Notes: generated by a model from the sequence alone, not told the origin. 64,000 bases of DNA from Chryseobacterium sp. C-71 (GCF_020911865.1 NZ_CP087131.1:1550001-1614000), one strand, 5' to 3'; positions 44,761 to 54,714 are shown, counted from the stretch's first letter. Numbers and translations are program-made.

Positions 44761-45984
44761 ATGAAAGATAACTCATTATCTAATATACTTAACCAACACG
44801 AAAGTAAAGAACAGATTGACGGGCAGTTATATACCTTAAATCTCGGACCTACTCACCCTGCAACACACGGAATTTTCCAGAATGTGTTGACGATGGATGG
44901 AGAAAGAATTCTTCATGCTGAGCAGACAGTTGGTTATATCCACAGAGCTTTTGAGAAAATTTCTGAAAGAAGAAACTATTCTCAGATCACTACGCTTACA
45001 GACCGTATGAACTACTGCTCGGCTCCTATCAATAATTTAGGATGGCACATGACAGTTGAAAAGCTAATTGGCATCAAAGTTCCGAAACGTGTAGATTATA
45101 TGCGTGTTATTTTAATGGAACTGGCAAGAATCGGTGACCACTTAATCTGTAACGGAGTAACTGGAATGGATGCAGGTGCAATTACAGGATTGACTTATAT
45201 GTTCATCGAAAGAGAACGTATTTATGATATGTACGAGCAGATTTGCGGTGCAAGAATGACGACCAATATGGGGAGAATCGGAGGTTTTGAAAGAGATTTC
45301 ACTCCAAAATTCCATGAATTGCTGAAAGACTTCTTAAAAACTTTCCCTGCAAGATTTGCTGAATTTGGTCAGTTGTTAGAGAGAAACAGGATCTTTATGG
45401 ACAGAACCATTGGTGCAGGAGCAATTTCTGCTGAAAGAGCTTTAAGCTATGGTTTTACAGGTCCGAATTTACGTGCATCAGGTGTTGATTATGATGTAAG
45501 AGTTGCAGAACCTTATTCTTCTTACGAAGATTTTGACTTCATCATTCCTGTGGGAACTGCAGGAGATACTTACGACAGATTTATGGTTCGTCAACAAGAG
45601 ATTTGGGAATCATTAAAAATAATCAACCAAGCTTACGATAATCTTCCAGAAGGACCTTTCCATGCGGACGTTCCTGATTTTTATCTTCCTGAGAAGGCAG
45701 ATGTTTATCAGAAAATGGAAGCTTTAATTTACCATTTCAAAATTGTAATGGGAGAAACTGATGTTCCGAAAGGCGAAGTTTACCACGCAGTAGAAGGTGG
45801 AAACGGCGAATTAGGATTCTACCTGGTAAGTGATGGTGGTAGAACGCCATACAGATTACATTTCAGAAGACCTTGTTTCATTTATTATCAGGCTTATCCT
45901 GAAATGATTACAGGTTCAGTAATTTCTGATGCGATCGTTACTATGTGTAGTATGAATATTATTGCGGGAGAATTAGACGCATAA
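44761..45984 (+). CDS. nuoD: NADH-quinone oxidoreductase subunit D
   Basis: 407 residues. Conserved LNLGPTHPATHGIF, GYIHRAFEKISERRNY, and the C-terminal AIVTMCSMNIIAGELDA, related to nickel-hydrogenase large subunits. It forms the quinone pocket with NuoB. The spacer before it holds repeated AGCCAAT/AGCAAAT words. Confidence 0.97.
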   Translation: MKDNSLSNILNQHESKEQIDGQLYTLNLGPTHPATHGIFQNVLTMDGERILHAEQTVGYIHRAFEKISERRNYSQITTLTDRMNYCSAPINNLGWHMTVEKLIGIKVPKRVDYMRVILMELARIGDHLICNGVTGMDAGAITGLTYMFIERERIYDMYEQICGARMTTNMGRIGGFERDFTPKFHELLKDFLKTFPARFAEFGQLLERNRIFMDRTIGAGAISAERALSYGFTGPNLRASGVDYDVRVAEPYSSYEDFDFIIPVGTAGDTYDRFMVRQQEIWESLKIINQAYDNLPEGPFHADVPDFYLPEKADVYQKMEALIYHFKIVMGETDVPKGEVYHAVEGGNGELGFYLVSDGGRTPYRLHFRRPCFIYYQAYPEMITGSVISDAIVTMCSMNIIAGELDA

Positions 45985-45996
45985 AAAGAAGACGTT

Positions 45997-46057
45997 AGAC
46001 ATCAGATTTAAGATGTTAGACTCTTCGCTTTATATATAAATTTAAAATCTGATGTCT
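45997..46057. repeat. 13-bp inverted repeat in the nuoD-nuoE spacer
   Basis: AGACATCAGATTT (45997-46009) is the exact reverse complement of AAATCTGATGTCT (46045-46057). Further variants of the same word (CTGAAATCTGGCATCTGAAATCT region, 46056-46080) follow. The message could fold into a hairpin before nuoE. Confidence 0.7.
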
Positions 46058-46088
46058 GAAATCTGGCATCTGAAATCTTAGATAAAAA

Positions 46089-46598
46089 ATGAGCGAAACA
46101 ATAGCTTTTAAACCGGAAAGTTTACAGCAGGTAGATAAAATTATCGCTAGATATCCCGAAGGAAAACAAAAATCGGCTCTTCTTCCAGTGCTGCATATTG
46201 CACAGAAAGAATTTGGAGGTTGGTTAGATGTTCCTGTGATGGATTATGTTGCTGAATTATTAAGCATTAAACCAATTGAAGTATATGAAGTGGCAACTTT
46301 CTATACAATGTTTAATATGAAGCCTGTCGGCAAATATGTTTTGGAAGTTTGCAGAACCGGACCATGTATGGTAAGTGGAAGCGAAAAAATATTAGATCAC
46401 ATCAGAACAAAACTGAACATCAAGGATGGTGAAACTACCGCAGACGGAATGTTTACATTAAAGCCAGCTGAATGTCTTGGTGCTTGCGGATATGCTCCTA
46501 TGCTACAGTTAGGAAAGTTCTATCACGAAAATTTAACCATAGAAAAAGTGGACGAAATCCTTGATCTTTGCAGAGAAGGACAAGTTGATTTGGGCTAA
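46089..46598 (+). CDS. nuoE: NADH-quinone oxidoreductase subunit E
   Basis: 169 residues, thioredoxin-like. [2Fe-2S] (N1a) ligands in CRTGPCMVSG and ECLGACGYAP. It works with NuoF and NuoG in NADH oxidation. Confidence 0.96.
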   Translation: MSETIAFKPESLQQVDKIIARYPEGKQKSALLPVLHIAQKEFGGWLDVPVMDYVAELLSIKPIEVYEVATFYTMFNMKPVGKYVLEVCRTGPCMVSGSEKILDHIRTKLNIKDGETTADGMFTLKPAECLGACGYAPMLQLGKFYHENLTIEKVDEILDLCREGQVDLG

Positions 46599-46687
46599 TA
46601 CAATTTAAAATCTTTGGTTTTAAATTAATTTAAATTTTAACAATTAAATGCAAGAAGCCAAAAGCCAATTGCAATAAGCATATTAAA

Positions 46688-48043
46688 ATGAGTAAAAAAC
46701 TTTTACTTAAAGACGCACACATCGAAGGTATCCGTTACTATGAAACTTACCGTAAACAGGGAGGTTATACAGCAGCTGAAAAAGCCTTGAAAATGACACC
46801 CGATGAAATTCTTGAAGAGGTAAAAACTTCAGGTCTTCGTGGTCGTGGTGGTGCAGGTTTCCCAACAGGAATGAAGTGGAGCTTTCTGGCAAAACCGGAA
46901 GGTGTGCCAAGACACTTGGTAGTGAATGCAGACGAATCTGAACCGGGAACTTTTAAAGACAGATATTTAATGGAATTTCTTCCTCATCTTTTGATTGAGG
47001 GAATGCTAATTTCTTCATATTGTTTAGGTTCAAATGTTTCTTATATCTACATCCGTGGAGAGTATTCATGGATTCCTGATATTTTGGAAGAAGCGATTGA
47101 TGAAGCTAAAGCTGCAGGATTTTTAGGTAAAAACATTTTGGGAACAGGTTTCGATTGTGAAATTTACGTTCAAAGAGGTGGCGGAGCTTATATCTGTGGT
47201 GAAGAAACTGCTTTGCTAGAATCTCTGGAAGGAAAAAGAGGAAACCCAAGATTAAAACCACCTTTCCCTGCTGTAAAAGGACTTTGGGAAAGACCGACCG
47301 TAGTAAACAACGTTGAATCTATCGCAGCAATCGTTCCTATCATTGATATTACAGGTGCGGAATATGCTAAAATCGGTGTTGGAAGATCTACAGGTACAAA
47401 ATTAATTTCTGCTTGCGGAAATATTAATAAGCCTGGAGTATATGAAATCGACATGACCATTACTGTTGAAGAATTCATTTATTCTGACGAATATTGCGGT
47501 GGAATTCCAAACGGTAAAAAGCTAAAGGCTTGTATTCCTGGAGGAAGCTCAGTTCCAATTGTTCCGGCAAACTTATTATTGAAAACGGTAAACGGTGAAC
47601 CAAGATATATGAACTATGAATCTCTTGCTGACGGTGGTTTTGCTACCGGAACGATGATGGGTTCAGGAGGTTTTATTGTATTGGATGAAGACCAGTGTGT
47701 TGTAGAACATACCATGACTTTGGCGAGATTTTATCACCATGAAAGTTGCGGACAGTGTACTCCTTGCCGTGAAGGAACGGGATGGATGCATAAGATTTTA
47801 AAGAAAATAGAAAAAGGAGAAGGAAAAATGGAGGACATCGATTTACTTTGGGACATCCAGAGAAAAATCGAAGGAAACACTATTTGTCCGTTAGGTGATG
47901 CTGCAGCATGGCCTGTAGCAGCAGCAATTCGTCATTTCAGAGATGAATTTGAATGGCATGTGAAAAATCCCGAACTAAGTCAAACTCAAAACTACGGATT
48001 GGCCAATTATGCAGACCCGATTCCAGTTGCAACAAGTAATTAA
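46688..48043 (+). CDS. nuoF: NADH-quinone oxidoreductase subunit F
   Basis: 451 residues. FMN/NADH site RGRGGAGFPTGMKW and RGGGAYICGEETALLESLEG, and the N3 [4Fe-4S] ligands in ESCGQCTPCREGTGW plus NTICPLGDAAAWP. This is where NADH is oxidised. It is followed 14 bp later by the inserted barrel gene. Confidence 0.97.
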   Translation: MSKKLLLKDAHIEGIRYYETYRKQGGYTAAEKALKMTPDEILEEVKTSGLRGRGGAGFPTGMKWSFLAKPEGVPRHLVVNADESEPGTFKDRYLMEFLPHLLIEGMLISSYCLGSNVSYIYIRGEYSWIPDILEEAIDEAKAAGFLGKNILGTGFDCEIYVQRGGGAYICGEETALLESLEGKRGNPRLKPPFPAVKGLWERPTVVNNVESIAAIVPIIDITGAEYAKIGVGRSTGTKLISACGNINKPGVYEIDMTITVEEFIYSDEYCGGIPNGKKLKACIPGGSSVPIVPANLLLKTVNGEPRYMNYESLADGGFATGTMMGSGGFIVLDEDQCVVEHTMTLARFYHHESCGQCTPCREGTGWMHKILKKIEKGEGKMEDIDLLWDIQRKIEGNTICPLGDAAAWPVAAAIRHFRDEFEWHVKNPELSQTQNYGLANYADPIPVATSN

Positions 48044-48057
48044 TAGAGATTGAAATT

Positions 48058-48954
48058 TTGAAGAAGATTATTGTTGTTGGAATATTGATGTCGAATTTTG
48101 TTTTCGGACAAATTACACAAGACACTTTAATTAGTGAAAGAAGATTAAAAAATGATCTTATTCCACCATATGATAGAAGCGAATTAAAATCATCAGATAA
48201 TCCTTTTAAAAAAGGAAGCTTCTTGGTGTTTTGGGGATGGAATAATGCAAAATATTCAAAATCAGACATTCGTTTCAAAGGTGATGGTTATGATTTTCAG
48301 TTGGATAATGTAGTTGCAAACGACAGACAGACTCATTTTGATTGGGGAACCTATTTTAATCCGGGAAGTATAACGATTCCTCAGGTTAATTACAGGATTA
48401 CCTATTTCCCGAAAGATAATTTTGGAATTACTTTAGGAATGGATCATATGAAGTATGTAATGGATCAAAACCAAACTGTTAATATGAGAGGATATATTAA
48501 TGATCCTAAATATGCAGGAATGGTGAATAACGGAAAGGTAGACCTGAACAGTGGAGAATTTTTAACATTCGAACACACAGACGGTCTTAATTATATCAAC
48601 ATTGGTGCTCAGAAATATCATAACATTTTAGATAAAAAAAATATTGATATTTTCCTGAGTTATGGAGGTGGATTAGGAGCTTTATTGCCAAAATCTAATG
48701 TTCAGTTAATGGGAAATGAAAGAAGTGACAGATTCCATTTAGCGGGTTTTGGGTTAGATGCAAGAGCAAGTGTAAGTGTAGTTATTATTAAGCATATTGT
48801 ACTTCAGGCAGAAGGAAAGTTTGGATACATAAATATGCCGGATATTAAAACAACACTAAACAACAAGCCGGATAAAGCTTCTCAGGATTTTGTATATGCA
48901 CAATTCAATTTTGGAATTGGATATACTTTTAATACAACAAAAAGATCAAAGTAA
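48058..48954 (+). CDS. outer-membrane beta-barrel-like protein inside the nuo operon
   Basis: 298 residues from a TTG start (MKKIIVVGILMSNFVFGQ, a signal peptide). It is rich in alternating aromatic strands (FLVFWGWNNAKYS, then YNITYFPKDNFGITLGMDH-type segments, and ending FVYAQFNFGIGYTF), as in small outer-membrane barrels ending in an aromatic residue region. It has no link to complex I chemistry that I know of. It sits between nuoF and nuoG on the same strand with gaps of 14 and 56 bp and no terminator, so it is probably transcribed with the operon. Confidence 0.72.
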   Translation: MKKIIVVGILMSNFVFGQITQDTLISERRLKNDLIPPYDRSELKSSDNPFKKGSFLVFWGWNNAKYSKSDIRFKGDGYDFQLDNVVANDRQTHFDWGTYFNPGSITIPQVNYRITYFPKDNFGITLGMDHMKYVMDQNQTVNMRGYINDPKYAGMVNNGKVDLNSGEFLTFEHTDGLNYINIGAQKYHNILDKKNIDIFLSYGGGLGALLPKSNVQLMGNERSDRFHLAGFGLDARASVSVVIIKHIVLQAEGKFGYINMPDIKTTLNNKPDKASQDFVYAQFNFGIGYTFNTTKRSK

Positions 48955-49010
48955 TTTGATTTTAATTAATAAATAGAACTATTGCTTAGCGCATTATAAA
49001 GCGAAAGAAT

Positions 49011-50003
49011 ATGAGCGAAGAGGTTAAGAAATTTAAAATAACAATAGACGGACAAACTACTGAAGTTTTGCCTGGAACTTCCATTTTGGAAGCAGCAAGA
49101 CAAATCGGCGGAAAATCTGTGCCACCAGCAATGTGCTATTACAGCAAATTGGAAGCCAGTGGAGGAAGATGTAGAACATGTTTGGTAGAGGTTTCTAAAG
49201 GTTCGGAAGCAGATCCGCGTCCGATGCCTAAATTGGTAGCAAGCTGCAGAACCAATGTGATGGACGGAATGGAAGTGAAAAATCTTTCTTCTGATAAAGC
49301 ACAGGAAGGCCGTAAAGCGGTTACTGAATTCTTGTTGGTGAATCACCCATTAGATTGTCCGGTTTGTGATCAGGCTGGAGAATGTCATCTTCAGGATTTA
49401 GGTTACGAGCACGGAAATCTTGAAACCAGAACTGAATTTAAGAGAAATACATACGAAGCTGACGACTTAGGTCCACACATCAAACTGAATATGAACCGTT
49501 GCATCTTATGTGCAAGATGCGTTCTAGCTGCGAATCAGTTGACTGGTGAGCGTGAGCACGGAATTTTGTTCAGAGGAGATCATGCTGAAATTTCTACTTA
49601 TTTAAACAAAGCCTTAGATAATGACTTTATCGGAAACGTCATCGACGTTTGTCCGGTTGGAGCATTGACTGACAGAACAGCACGTTTTGCAAGCAGAGTT
49701 TGGTTTACAAAGCCAATGAATGCTTCTTGTAAATGTGATAAATGTTCAGGGAAAGCTACTGTTTACATGAAAGGTGATGAGATCGTAAGAGTTACTGCAA
49801 GAAAAGATCAGTGGGGAGAAGTTGAAGAATTTATCTGCGACACTTGCCGTTTCGAAAGAAAGTCATTGTCAGACTGGAACATTGAAGGTCCTAGAAATAT
49901 CGACAGACATTCTGTTATTTCATTAAACCATTACGAGAAACCTAAAGACGAATTGAGAGTTTTAGACAATCCGATGGCGAAAGAAATCAGCGAAAAAGAC
50001 TAA
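49011..50003 (+). CDS. nuoG: NADH-quinone oxidoreductase subunit G, short form
   Basis: 330 residues against roughly 700-900 in most bacteria. The N-terminal [2Fe-2S] domain (PPAMCYYSKLEASGGRCRTCLVEV), the His/Cys cluster region (DCPVCDQAGECHLQDL) and the two [4Fe-4S] motifs (MNRCILCARCVLAANQL, then DVCPVGALTD) are present, with a final CKCDKCSGK/CDTCRFERKS part. The whole molybdopterin-like C-terminal domain is missing. I regard this as the lineage form rather than damage because the end is clean. Confidence 0.93.
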   Translation: MSEEVKKFKITIDGQTTEVLPGTSILEAARQIGGKSVPPAMCYYSKLEASGGRCRTCLVEVSKGSEADPRPMPKLVASCRTNVMDGMEVKNLSSDKAQEGRKAVTEFLLVNHPLDCPVCDQAGECHLQDLGYEHGNLETRTEFKRNTYEADDLGPHIKLNMNRCILCARCVLAANQLTGEREHGILFRGDHAEISTYLNKALDNDFIGNVIDVCPVGALTDRTARFASRVWFTKPMNASCKCDKCSGKATVYMKGDEIVRVTARKDQWGEVEEFICDTCRFERKSLSDWNIEGPRNIDRHSVISLNHYEKPKDELRVLDNPMAKEISEKD

Positions 50004-50024
50004 AAATAAAAAAGTTGGATGCTT

Positions 50025-50170
50025 GAAGCTGGATGATGGAAGTTTTTAACTTTCATAAATCAAGATTCACTTTCAATTTCAACCTTTGAACTTTAAATAG
50101 ATAAGAATTTGATAATGAGATGAAGAGTTAGTGCCGAGAATTGCTAAACTTCCAGCTTCCAACTCCCATC
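50025..50170. repeat. word-repeat spacer between nuoG and nuoH
   Basis: Contains GAAGCTGGATGATGGAAGTT (50025-50044) and, in reverse orientation, AACTTCCAGCTTCC (50147-50160). The first is the reverse complement, with one mismatch, of 51363-51382 in the next spacer. Both spacers end with a CTTC-rich stretch and an AT-rich tail just before the start codon. Confidence 0.7.
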
Positions 50171-50190
50171 TTCAAACATTTAAATAAAAA

Positions 50191-51252
50191 ATGGATTTAC
50201 TTACATTTAAATTGATACTTGTACTGGCACTTTTCCTGTTATCATTAACGATAGCAGCCTACTCTACTTGGGCAGAAAGAAAAGTAGCGGCAATTATGCA
50301 GGACAGAATTGGGCCTAACAGATCTGGACCATTCGGTTTATTGCAACCTCTTGCAGATGGTGGGAAATTTTTCTTTAAAGAAGATTTTACTCCGCAAAAT
50401 GCAGAAAGATTCCTTTTTGTATTGGGACCTGCGTTGGTAATGTTTATTTCATTGATTACCGGAGCGGTTATTCCTTGGGGTAAAACGCTGAATATTGGTG
50501 GTGAATCTTTCGATTTACAGGTTGCTAATATTGATGTAGGTGTACTATTCATCATCGGTATGGCTTCTATCGGAGTTTACGGAATTATGATTGGAGGCTG
50601 GGCTTCCAACAACAAATATTCATTACTGGGTGCAATCCGTGCTTCTTCGCAGATGATTTCTTACGAATTGGCGATGGGTCTTGCTCTACTTTCTATCATT
50701 ATGATGACAGGAAGTTTAGATTTAAAAGTAATTACCGAAACTCAAACCTCAGGAAAAATTTGGGGTCTTTTTGAGATAGACGGATTAAACTGGAATATAC
50801 TTTACCAACCTTTAGCATTTTTAATTTTCTTTGTATCGGCCTTGGCAGAAACCAACCGTCACCCTTTCGATTTACCTGAATGTGAATCTGAATTGGTTAC
50901 AGGATATTCAACAGAATATTCATCAATGAAATTAGGATTGTATATGTTTGGTGAATATGTGAACATGTTTATTTCAAACGCATTTATCGTGGTTCTTTTC
51001 TTTGGTGGTTACAATTACCCGGGAATTGAATGGGTAACCCAAAACTGGGGAGAAAATGCAGCAGGAATCTTAAGTATTGTAGCATTTTTAACTAAAACTA
51101 TAGTCGGAATTTTGATCTTTATGTGGATCAGATGGACACTACCAAGATTCAGATATGACCAATTGATGCACTTAGGATGGAAAACTTTGATTCCATTGGC
51201 ATTGGTAAACCTGATGATTACAGGAGCTGTTATTCTTGCTTTCGGTAATTAA
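50191..51252 (+). CDS. nuoH: NADH-quinone oxidoreductase subunit H
   Basis: 353 residues with eight membrane helices. Conserved ERKVAAIMQDRIGPNRSGPFGLLQPLADG and AETNRHPFDLPECESELVTGY, the quinone-channel loops. Confidence 0.97.
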   Translation: MDLLTFKLILVLALFLLSLTIAAYSTWAERKVAAIMQDRIGPNRSGPFGLLQPLADGGKFFFKEDFTPQNAERFLFVLGPALVMFISLITGAVIPWGKTLNIGGESFDLQVANIDVGVLFIIGMASIGVYGIMIGGWASNNKYSLLGAIRASSQMISYELAMGLALLSIIMMTGSLDLKVITETQTSGKIWGLFEIDGLNWNILYQPLAFLIFFVSALAETNRHPFDLPECESELVTGYSTEYSSMKLGLYMFGEYVNMFISNAFIVVLFFGGYNYPGIEWVTQNWGENAAGILSIVAFLTKTIVGILIFMWIRWTLPRFRYDQLMHLGWKTLIPLALVNLMITGAVILAFGN

Positions 51253-51362
51253 TTTGAAAATGAAATAATTTGAGAATTTGAAAATAGGATTAAATTCCGC
51301 TTCCAACTTCTAACAGAAATATAAATTTGAAAAATGAGCTGATGAGAAAGCAGCGATGAGAT

Positions 51363-51402
51363 AACTTCCATCACCCAGCTTCCATCTTCCAACATTTAAA
51401 CA
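51363..51402. repeat. word-repeat spacer between nuoH and nuoI
   Basis: AACTTCCATCACCCAGCTTC (51363-51382) followed by a CATCTTCCAAC run and AT tail before the nuoI ATG. It is almost the same as the end of the nuoG-nuoH spacer. Confidence 0.65.
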
Positions 51403-51409
51403 ATAAAAA

Positions 51410-51967
51410 ATGAAACTTACAAACAGATCAAAAGTTGTTTCGAATAAAGAAATGACCTTTTCTGAGAAAATCTACCTTCCGGCGATTTTCAAGGGAATGG
51501 GGATTACTTTTAAGCATGCTGTGAGAACCGTTGTAAAACGTGCTCCGAATGTTTATTCTTATCCGGAAGTACAAAAACCGAGAGCAGATATCTGGAGAGG
51601 TCAGCACGTTCTGAAAAGAGATGAAGAAGGCAGAGAAAGATGTACAGCTTGTGGTTTGTGTGCGGTGGCATGTCCTGCCGAAGCAATTACAATGACGGCT
51701 TCAGAAAGAACAAGAGAAGAAAAAGATCTTTACAGAGAAGAAAAATATGCATCAGTATATGAAATCAATATGTTGAGATGTATTTTCTGCGGAATGTGCG
51801 AAGAGGCTTGTCCGAAATCTGCAATTTATCTTACAGACCGTTTGGTAGATGTAGAAACCAACAGAGGTTCTTTCATTTATGGAAAAGATAAATTGGTTGA
51901 AAAAATTAATGAAAGGATTGACATCACAGAAAGACAGTCCGAGAAACAAAAAAATGCGGTAAAATAA
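51410..51967 (+). CDS. nuoI: NADH-quinone oxidoreductase subunit I
   Basis: 185 residues. Two [4Fe-4S] ferredoxin motifs, CTACGLCAVACPAEA and CIFCGMCEEACPKSA (clusters N6a and N6b). Its stop overlaps the nuoJ start by one base. Confidence 0.97.
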   Translation: MKLTNRSKVVSNKEMTFSEKIYLPAIFKGMGITFKHAVRTVVKRAPNVYSYPEVQKPRADIWRGQHVLKRDEEGRERCTACGLCAVACPAEAITMTASERTREEKDLYREEKYASVYEINMLRCIFCGMCEEACPKSAIYLTDRLVDVETNRGSFIYGKDKLVEKINERIDITERQSEKQKNAVK

Positions 51968-52464
51968 TGGATCAGTTTTTATTTTTCTTGGTGGCGTTTT
52001 TAGCAGTGTCAAGTGCGGTTTACTTCGTATTTGCGAGAAATCCTCTCTACGCTATTCTGTCATTAATTGTTACAATGTTTTCAATCGCCGGAATGTACAT
52101 TCTTTTGAATGCACAATTTTTGGCCATCATACAGATCATCGTTTACGCAGGTGCGATCATGGTTTTATTCCTTTACATCTTAATGATGCTTAACCTTAAT
52201 AAGGAAGACGAAAGTAAGAAGAACAATACTTTAAAGTTTGTTGGAGTTTTTACAGCTGGTCTTTTATTAATTGGGGTTTTGGGTGTTTTCAGAGGAGTTC
52301 AGGAACAACATGTAGTGGTAGAAAACGTAGACAAAGGCGTTGGCCTTACAAAGAATCTGGGAAGACTTTTATTCAACGAATATGTTTTGCCGTTTGAGCT
52401 TGCTTCCATCCTGATTTTAGCAGGTATTGTAGGTGCGGTATTAATCGGTAAAAAAGATTTATAA
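51967..52464 (+). CDS. nuoJ: NADH-quinone oxidoreductase subunit J
   Basis: 165 residues with five membrane helices; family pattern FARNPLYAILSLIVTMFSIAG and YAGAIMVLFLYILMMLNL. It precedes nuoK by 3 bp. Confidence 0.95.
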   Translation: MDQFLFFLVAFLAVSSAVYFVFARNPLYAILSLIVTMFSIAGMYILLNAQFLAIIQIIVYAGAIMVLFLYILMMLNLNKEDESKKNNTLKFVGVFTAGLLLIGVLGVFRGVQEQHVVVENVDKGVGLTKNLGRLLFNEYVLPFELASILILAGIVGAVLIGKKDL

Positions 52465-52467
52465 ATT

Positions 52468-52797
52468 ATGGGAGAAGTAAATACTTTTATGCAAAGCGTC
52501 CCTCTGGAATATTTCATCATCCTTTCGTCAGTATTGTTCTGTCTTGGGGTTTTGGGAGTATTACTGAGAAAAAACGCGATTGTAATTTTGGGTTGTGTGG
52601 AGCTTATGCTGAATTCTGTGAACCTTTTGCTGGCTGCATTTTCAGCGTACAATGGGAACAGTGACGGACAGCTTTTAGTTTTCTTCATTATGGTGGTTGC
52701 TGCTGCGGAAGTAGCGGTAGGTTTGGCAATTATTGCGATGCTCTACAGAAATACCCGTTCTGTGGATGTAAGTATATTTAATAAATTAAGAGGATAA
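52468..52797 (+). CDS. nuoK: NADH-quinone oxidoreductase subunit K
   Basis: 109 residues with three helices. Glu-bearing GCVELMLNSVNLLL and the second MVVAAAEVAVGLAII are the conserved proton-channel residues. Confidence 0.95.
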   Translation: MGEVNTFMQSVPLEYFIILSSVLFCLGVLGVLLRKNAIVILGCVELMLNSVNLLLAAFSAYNGNSDGQLLVFFIMVVAAAEVAVGLAIIAMLYRNTRSVDVSIFNKLRG

Positions 52798-52800
52798 AGA

Positions 52801-54714
52801 ATGGAGAATTTAGTCTATGCAATAATACTTTTACCACTTTTAGGTTTTCTTATCAACGGTTTATTCGGAAAAAATCTTCCAAAAAAAGTGGTGGGTTCTC
52901 TGGCAACGGCAATGGTTTTTATTCCGTTCTGTATTGCAGTAAGCATTTTCATGAATTTCGATTCTGAAAGTCAGCCCGTAATCGTAAAAGCTTTTGAATG
53001 GTTCAGAGTTAACGGAATTCAAATCAACTTCGGTTTTCAGATCGATCAGCTGTCATTAATGATGGTGATGATCATCACAGGAATCGGGTCTTTGATTCAC
53101 CTCTACTCTATCGGATATATGAGTCATGATAAAGGTTTTTATAAGTTTTTTACTTATTTAAATTTATTTATCTTCTCTATGTTACTATTGGTAATGGGAA
53201 GCAACTACTTAATCTTATTCATCGGATGGGAAGGTGTAGGTTTGTGTTCTTATTTACTAATCGGTTTCTGGTACACGAACGAAGAATATGGGAAAGCAGC
53301 AAGAAAAGCTTTCATCATGAACAGAATTGGTGACCTTGCTTTGTTGATTGGAATTTTCATGATTGCTTCTCAGACAAATGCAGTTGATTATTTAACTGTT
53401 GCTCAAAACGTAGGAAAATTTGAATTAGACGGAACAATTATCATATTTATCACGGCGAGTTTATTTATTGGTGCGACCGGAAAATCTGCTCAAGTTCCTT
53501 TATATACTTGGTTACCAGATGCGATGGCTGGTCCGACTCCAGTTTCTGCATTGATTCACGCGGCGACGATGGTAACGGCAGGTATTTATTTGGTGGTAAG
53601 ATCTAATTTCTTATTTACTTTAGCCCCAACGGTTCAGGATGGAATTTTATTAATCGGATTCTTAACCGCAGCATTGGCAGGTTTCTATGCGCTTCGTCAG
53701 AACGACATCAAGAAAGTATTGGCATATTCTACAGTTTCACAATTGGGTTTTATGTTTATTGCTTTAGGTTTGGGAGCATATACAACCGCAATGTTCCATG
53801 TAATGACGCACGCTTTCTTTAAAGCTTTGTTATTCTTAGGTGCAGGTTCTGTCATTCACGCAATGAGCAACGAGCAGGATATGCGTTTCATGGGAGGTTT
53901 GAAAAAATATATTCCAATCACTCACGCTACTTTCCTTATCGGAACTTTAGCAATCTCAGGATTCCCTTTATTATCAGGGATGATTTCAAAAGACGAAATT
54001 TTAGTAGCGGCTTATTCTAAAAACCCAATTTACTGGGTGATGTTATTCATCTTGGCTGCTGTTACTGCAACATATATGTTCAGACTGTATTACCTGACTT
54101 TCCATGGAGATTTCAGAGGTACGGAGGAACAAAAACATCATTTACACGAAAGTCCTCTTAATATGACTTTACCATTAATCGTTTTGGCTGTACTTTCAGT
54201 GCTTGGAGGTTTTATTAACCTTCCTCACTTCATTGGTCACGGTCATTATGCTAAATTAATGGAATGGCTTAAACCTGTTTTGACAGAAGAAAGCTTTAAG
54301 CAAATGGAAACTACACTTACAGGAGTAGCAGAAAGCACCGAATTTATTCTTTTAGGTGCAACTGTTGCCATGTTTTTTGCAGTTTGGTTTATCGTGAAAA
54401 ATACTTATGTAAATAAGAAAAAAAGAGCTATCGCTGAAGACGATTATACAGGATGGGAAAAACTTTCTGCTAAGAAATTGTACGTTGACGAACTTTACAA
54501 TGCATTAATTGTAAAAACTGTTGAAGGACTGGGACGTGGCGGAAAAATGTTTGACAAAGGCGTTCTTGATCGTTTTGTAGACTACATCGGAGAAGGTGCT
54601 GAAGACAGCGGAAGATCGATGAAGCGTATACAGAACGGAAATGTAGAAAACTACATTCTGATCATGTCTTTAGCTGTGGGAATTATATTAATTGTTAACT
54701 TTATATTACAATAA
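52801..54714 (+). CDS. nuoL: NADH-quinone oxidoreductase subunit L
   Basis: 637 residues, an antiporter-like subunit with the long lateral helix. Motifs FIGWEGVGLCSYLLIGFWY, TWLPDAMAGPTPVSALIHAATMVTAGIY, and FFKALLFLGAGSVIHAM. It overlaps nuoM by one base. Confidence 0.96.
   Translation: MENLVYAIILLPLLGFLINGLFGKNLPKKVVGSLATAMVFIPFCIAVSIFMNFDSESQPVIVKAFEWFRVNGIQINFGFQIDQLSLMMVMIITGIGSLIHLYSIGYMSHDKGFYKFFTYLNLFIFSMLLLVMGSNYLILFIGWEGVGLCSYLLIGFWYTNEEYGKAARKAFIMNRIGDLALLIGIFMIASQTNAVDYLTVAQNVGKFELDGTIIIFITASLFIGATGKSAQVPLYTWLPDAMAGPTPVSALIHAATMVTAGIYLVVRSNFLFTLAPTVQDGILLIGFLTAALAGFYALRQNDIKKVLAYSTVSQLGFMFIALGLGAYTTAMFHVMTHAFFKALLFLGAGSVIHAMSNEQDMRFMGGLKKYIPITHATFLIGTLAISGFPLLSGMISKDEILVAAYSKNPIYWVMLFILAAVTATYMFRLYYLTFHGDFRGTEEQKHHLHESPLNMTLPLIVLAVLSVLGGFINLPHFIGHGHYAKLMEWLKPVLTEESFKQMETTLTGVAESTEFILLGATVAMFFAVWFIVKNTYVNKKKRAIAEDDYTGWEKLSAKKLYVDELYNALIVKTVEGLGRGGKMFDKGVLDRFVDYIGEGAEDSGRSMKRIQNGNVENYILIMSLAVGIILIVNFILQ

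Noticed and set aside
49011..50003. NuoG as a truncated pseudogene
   Set aside because: All iron-sulfur motifs are present, the end is clean, and I know of short NuoG forms in this phylum.
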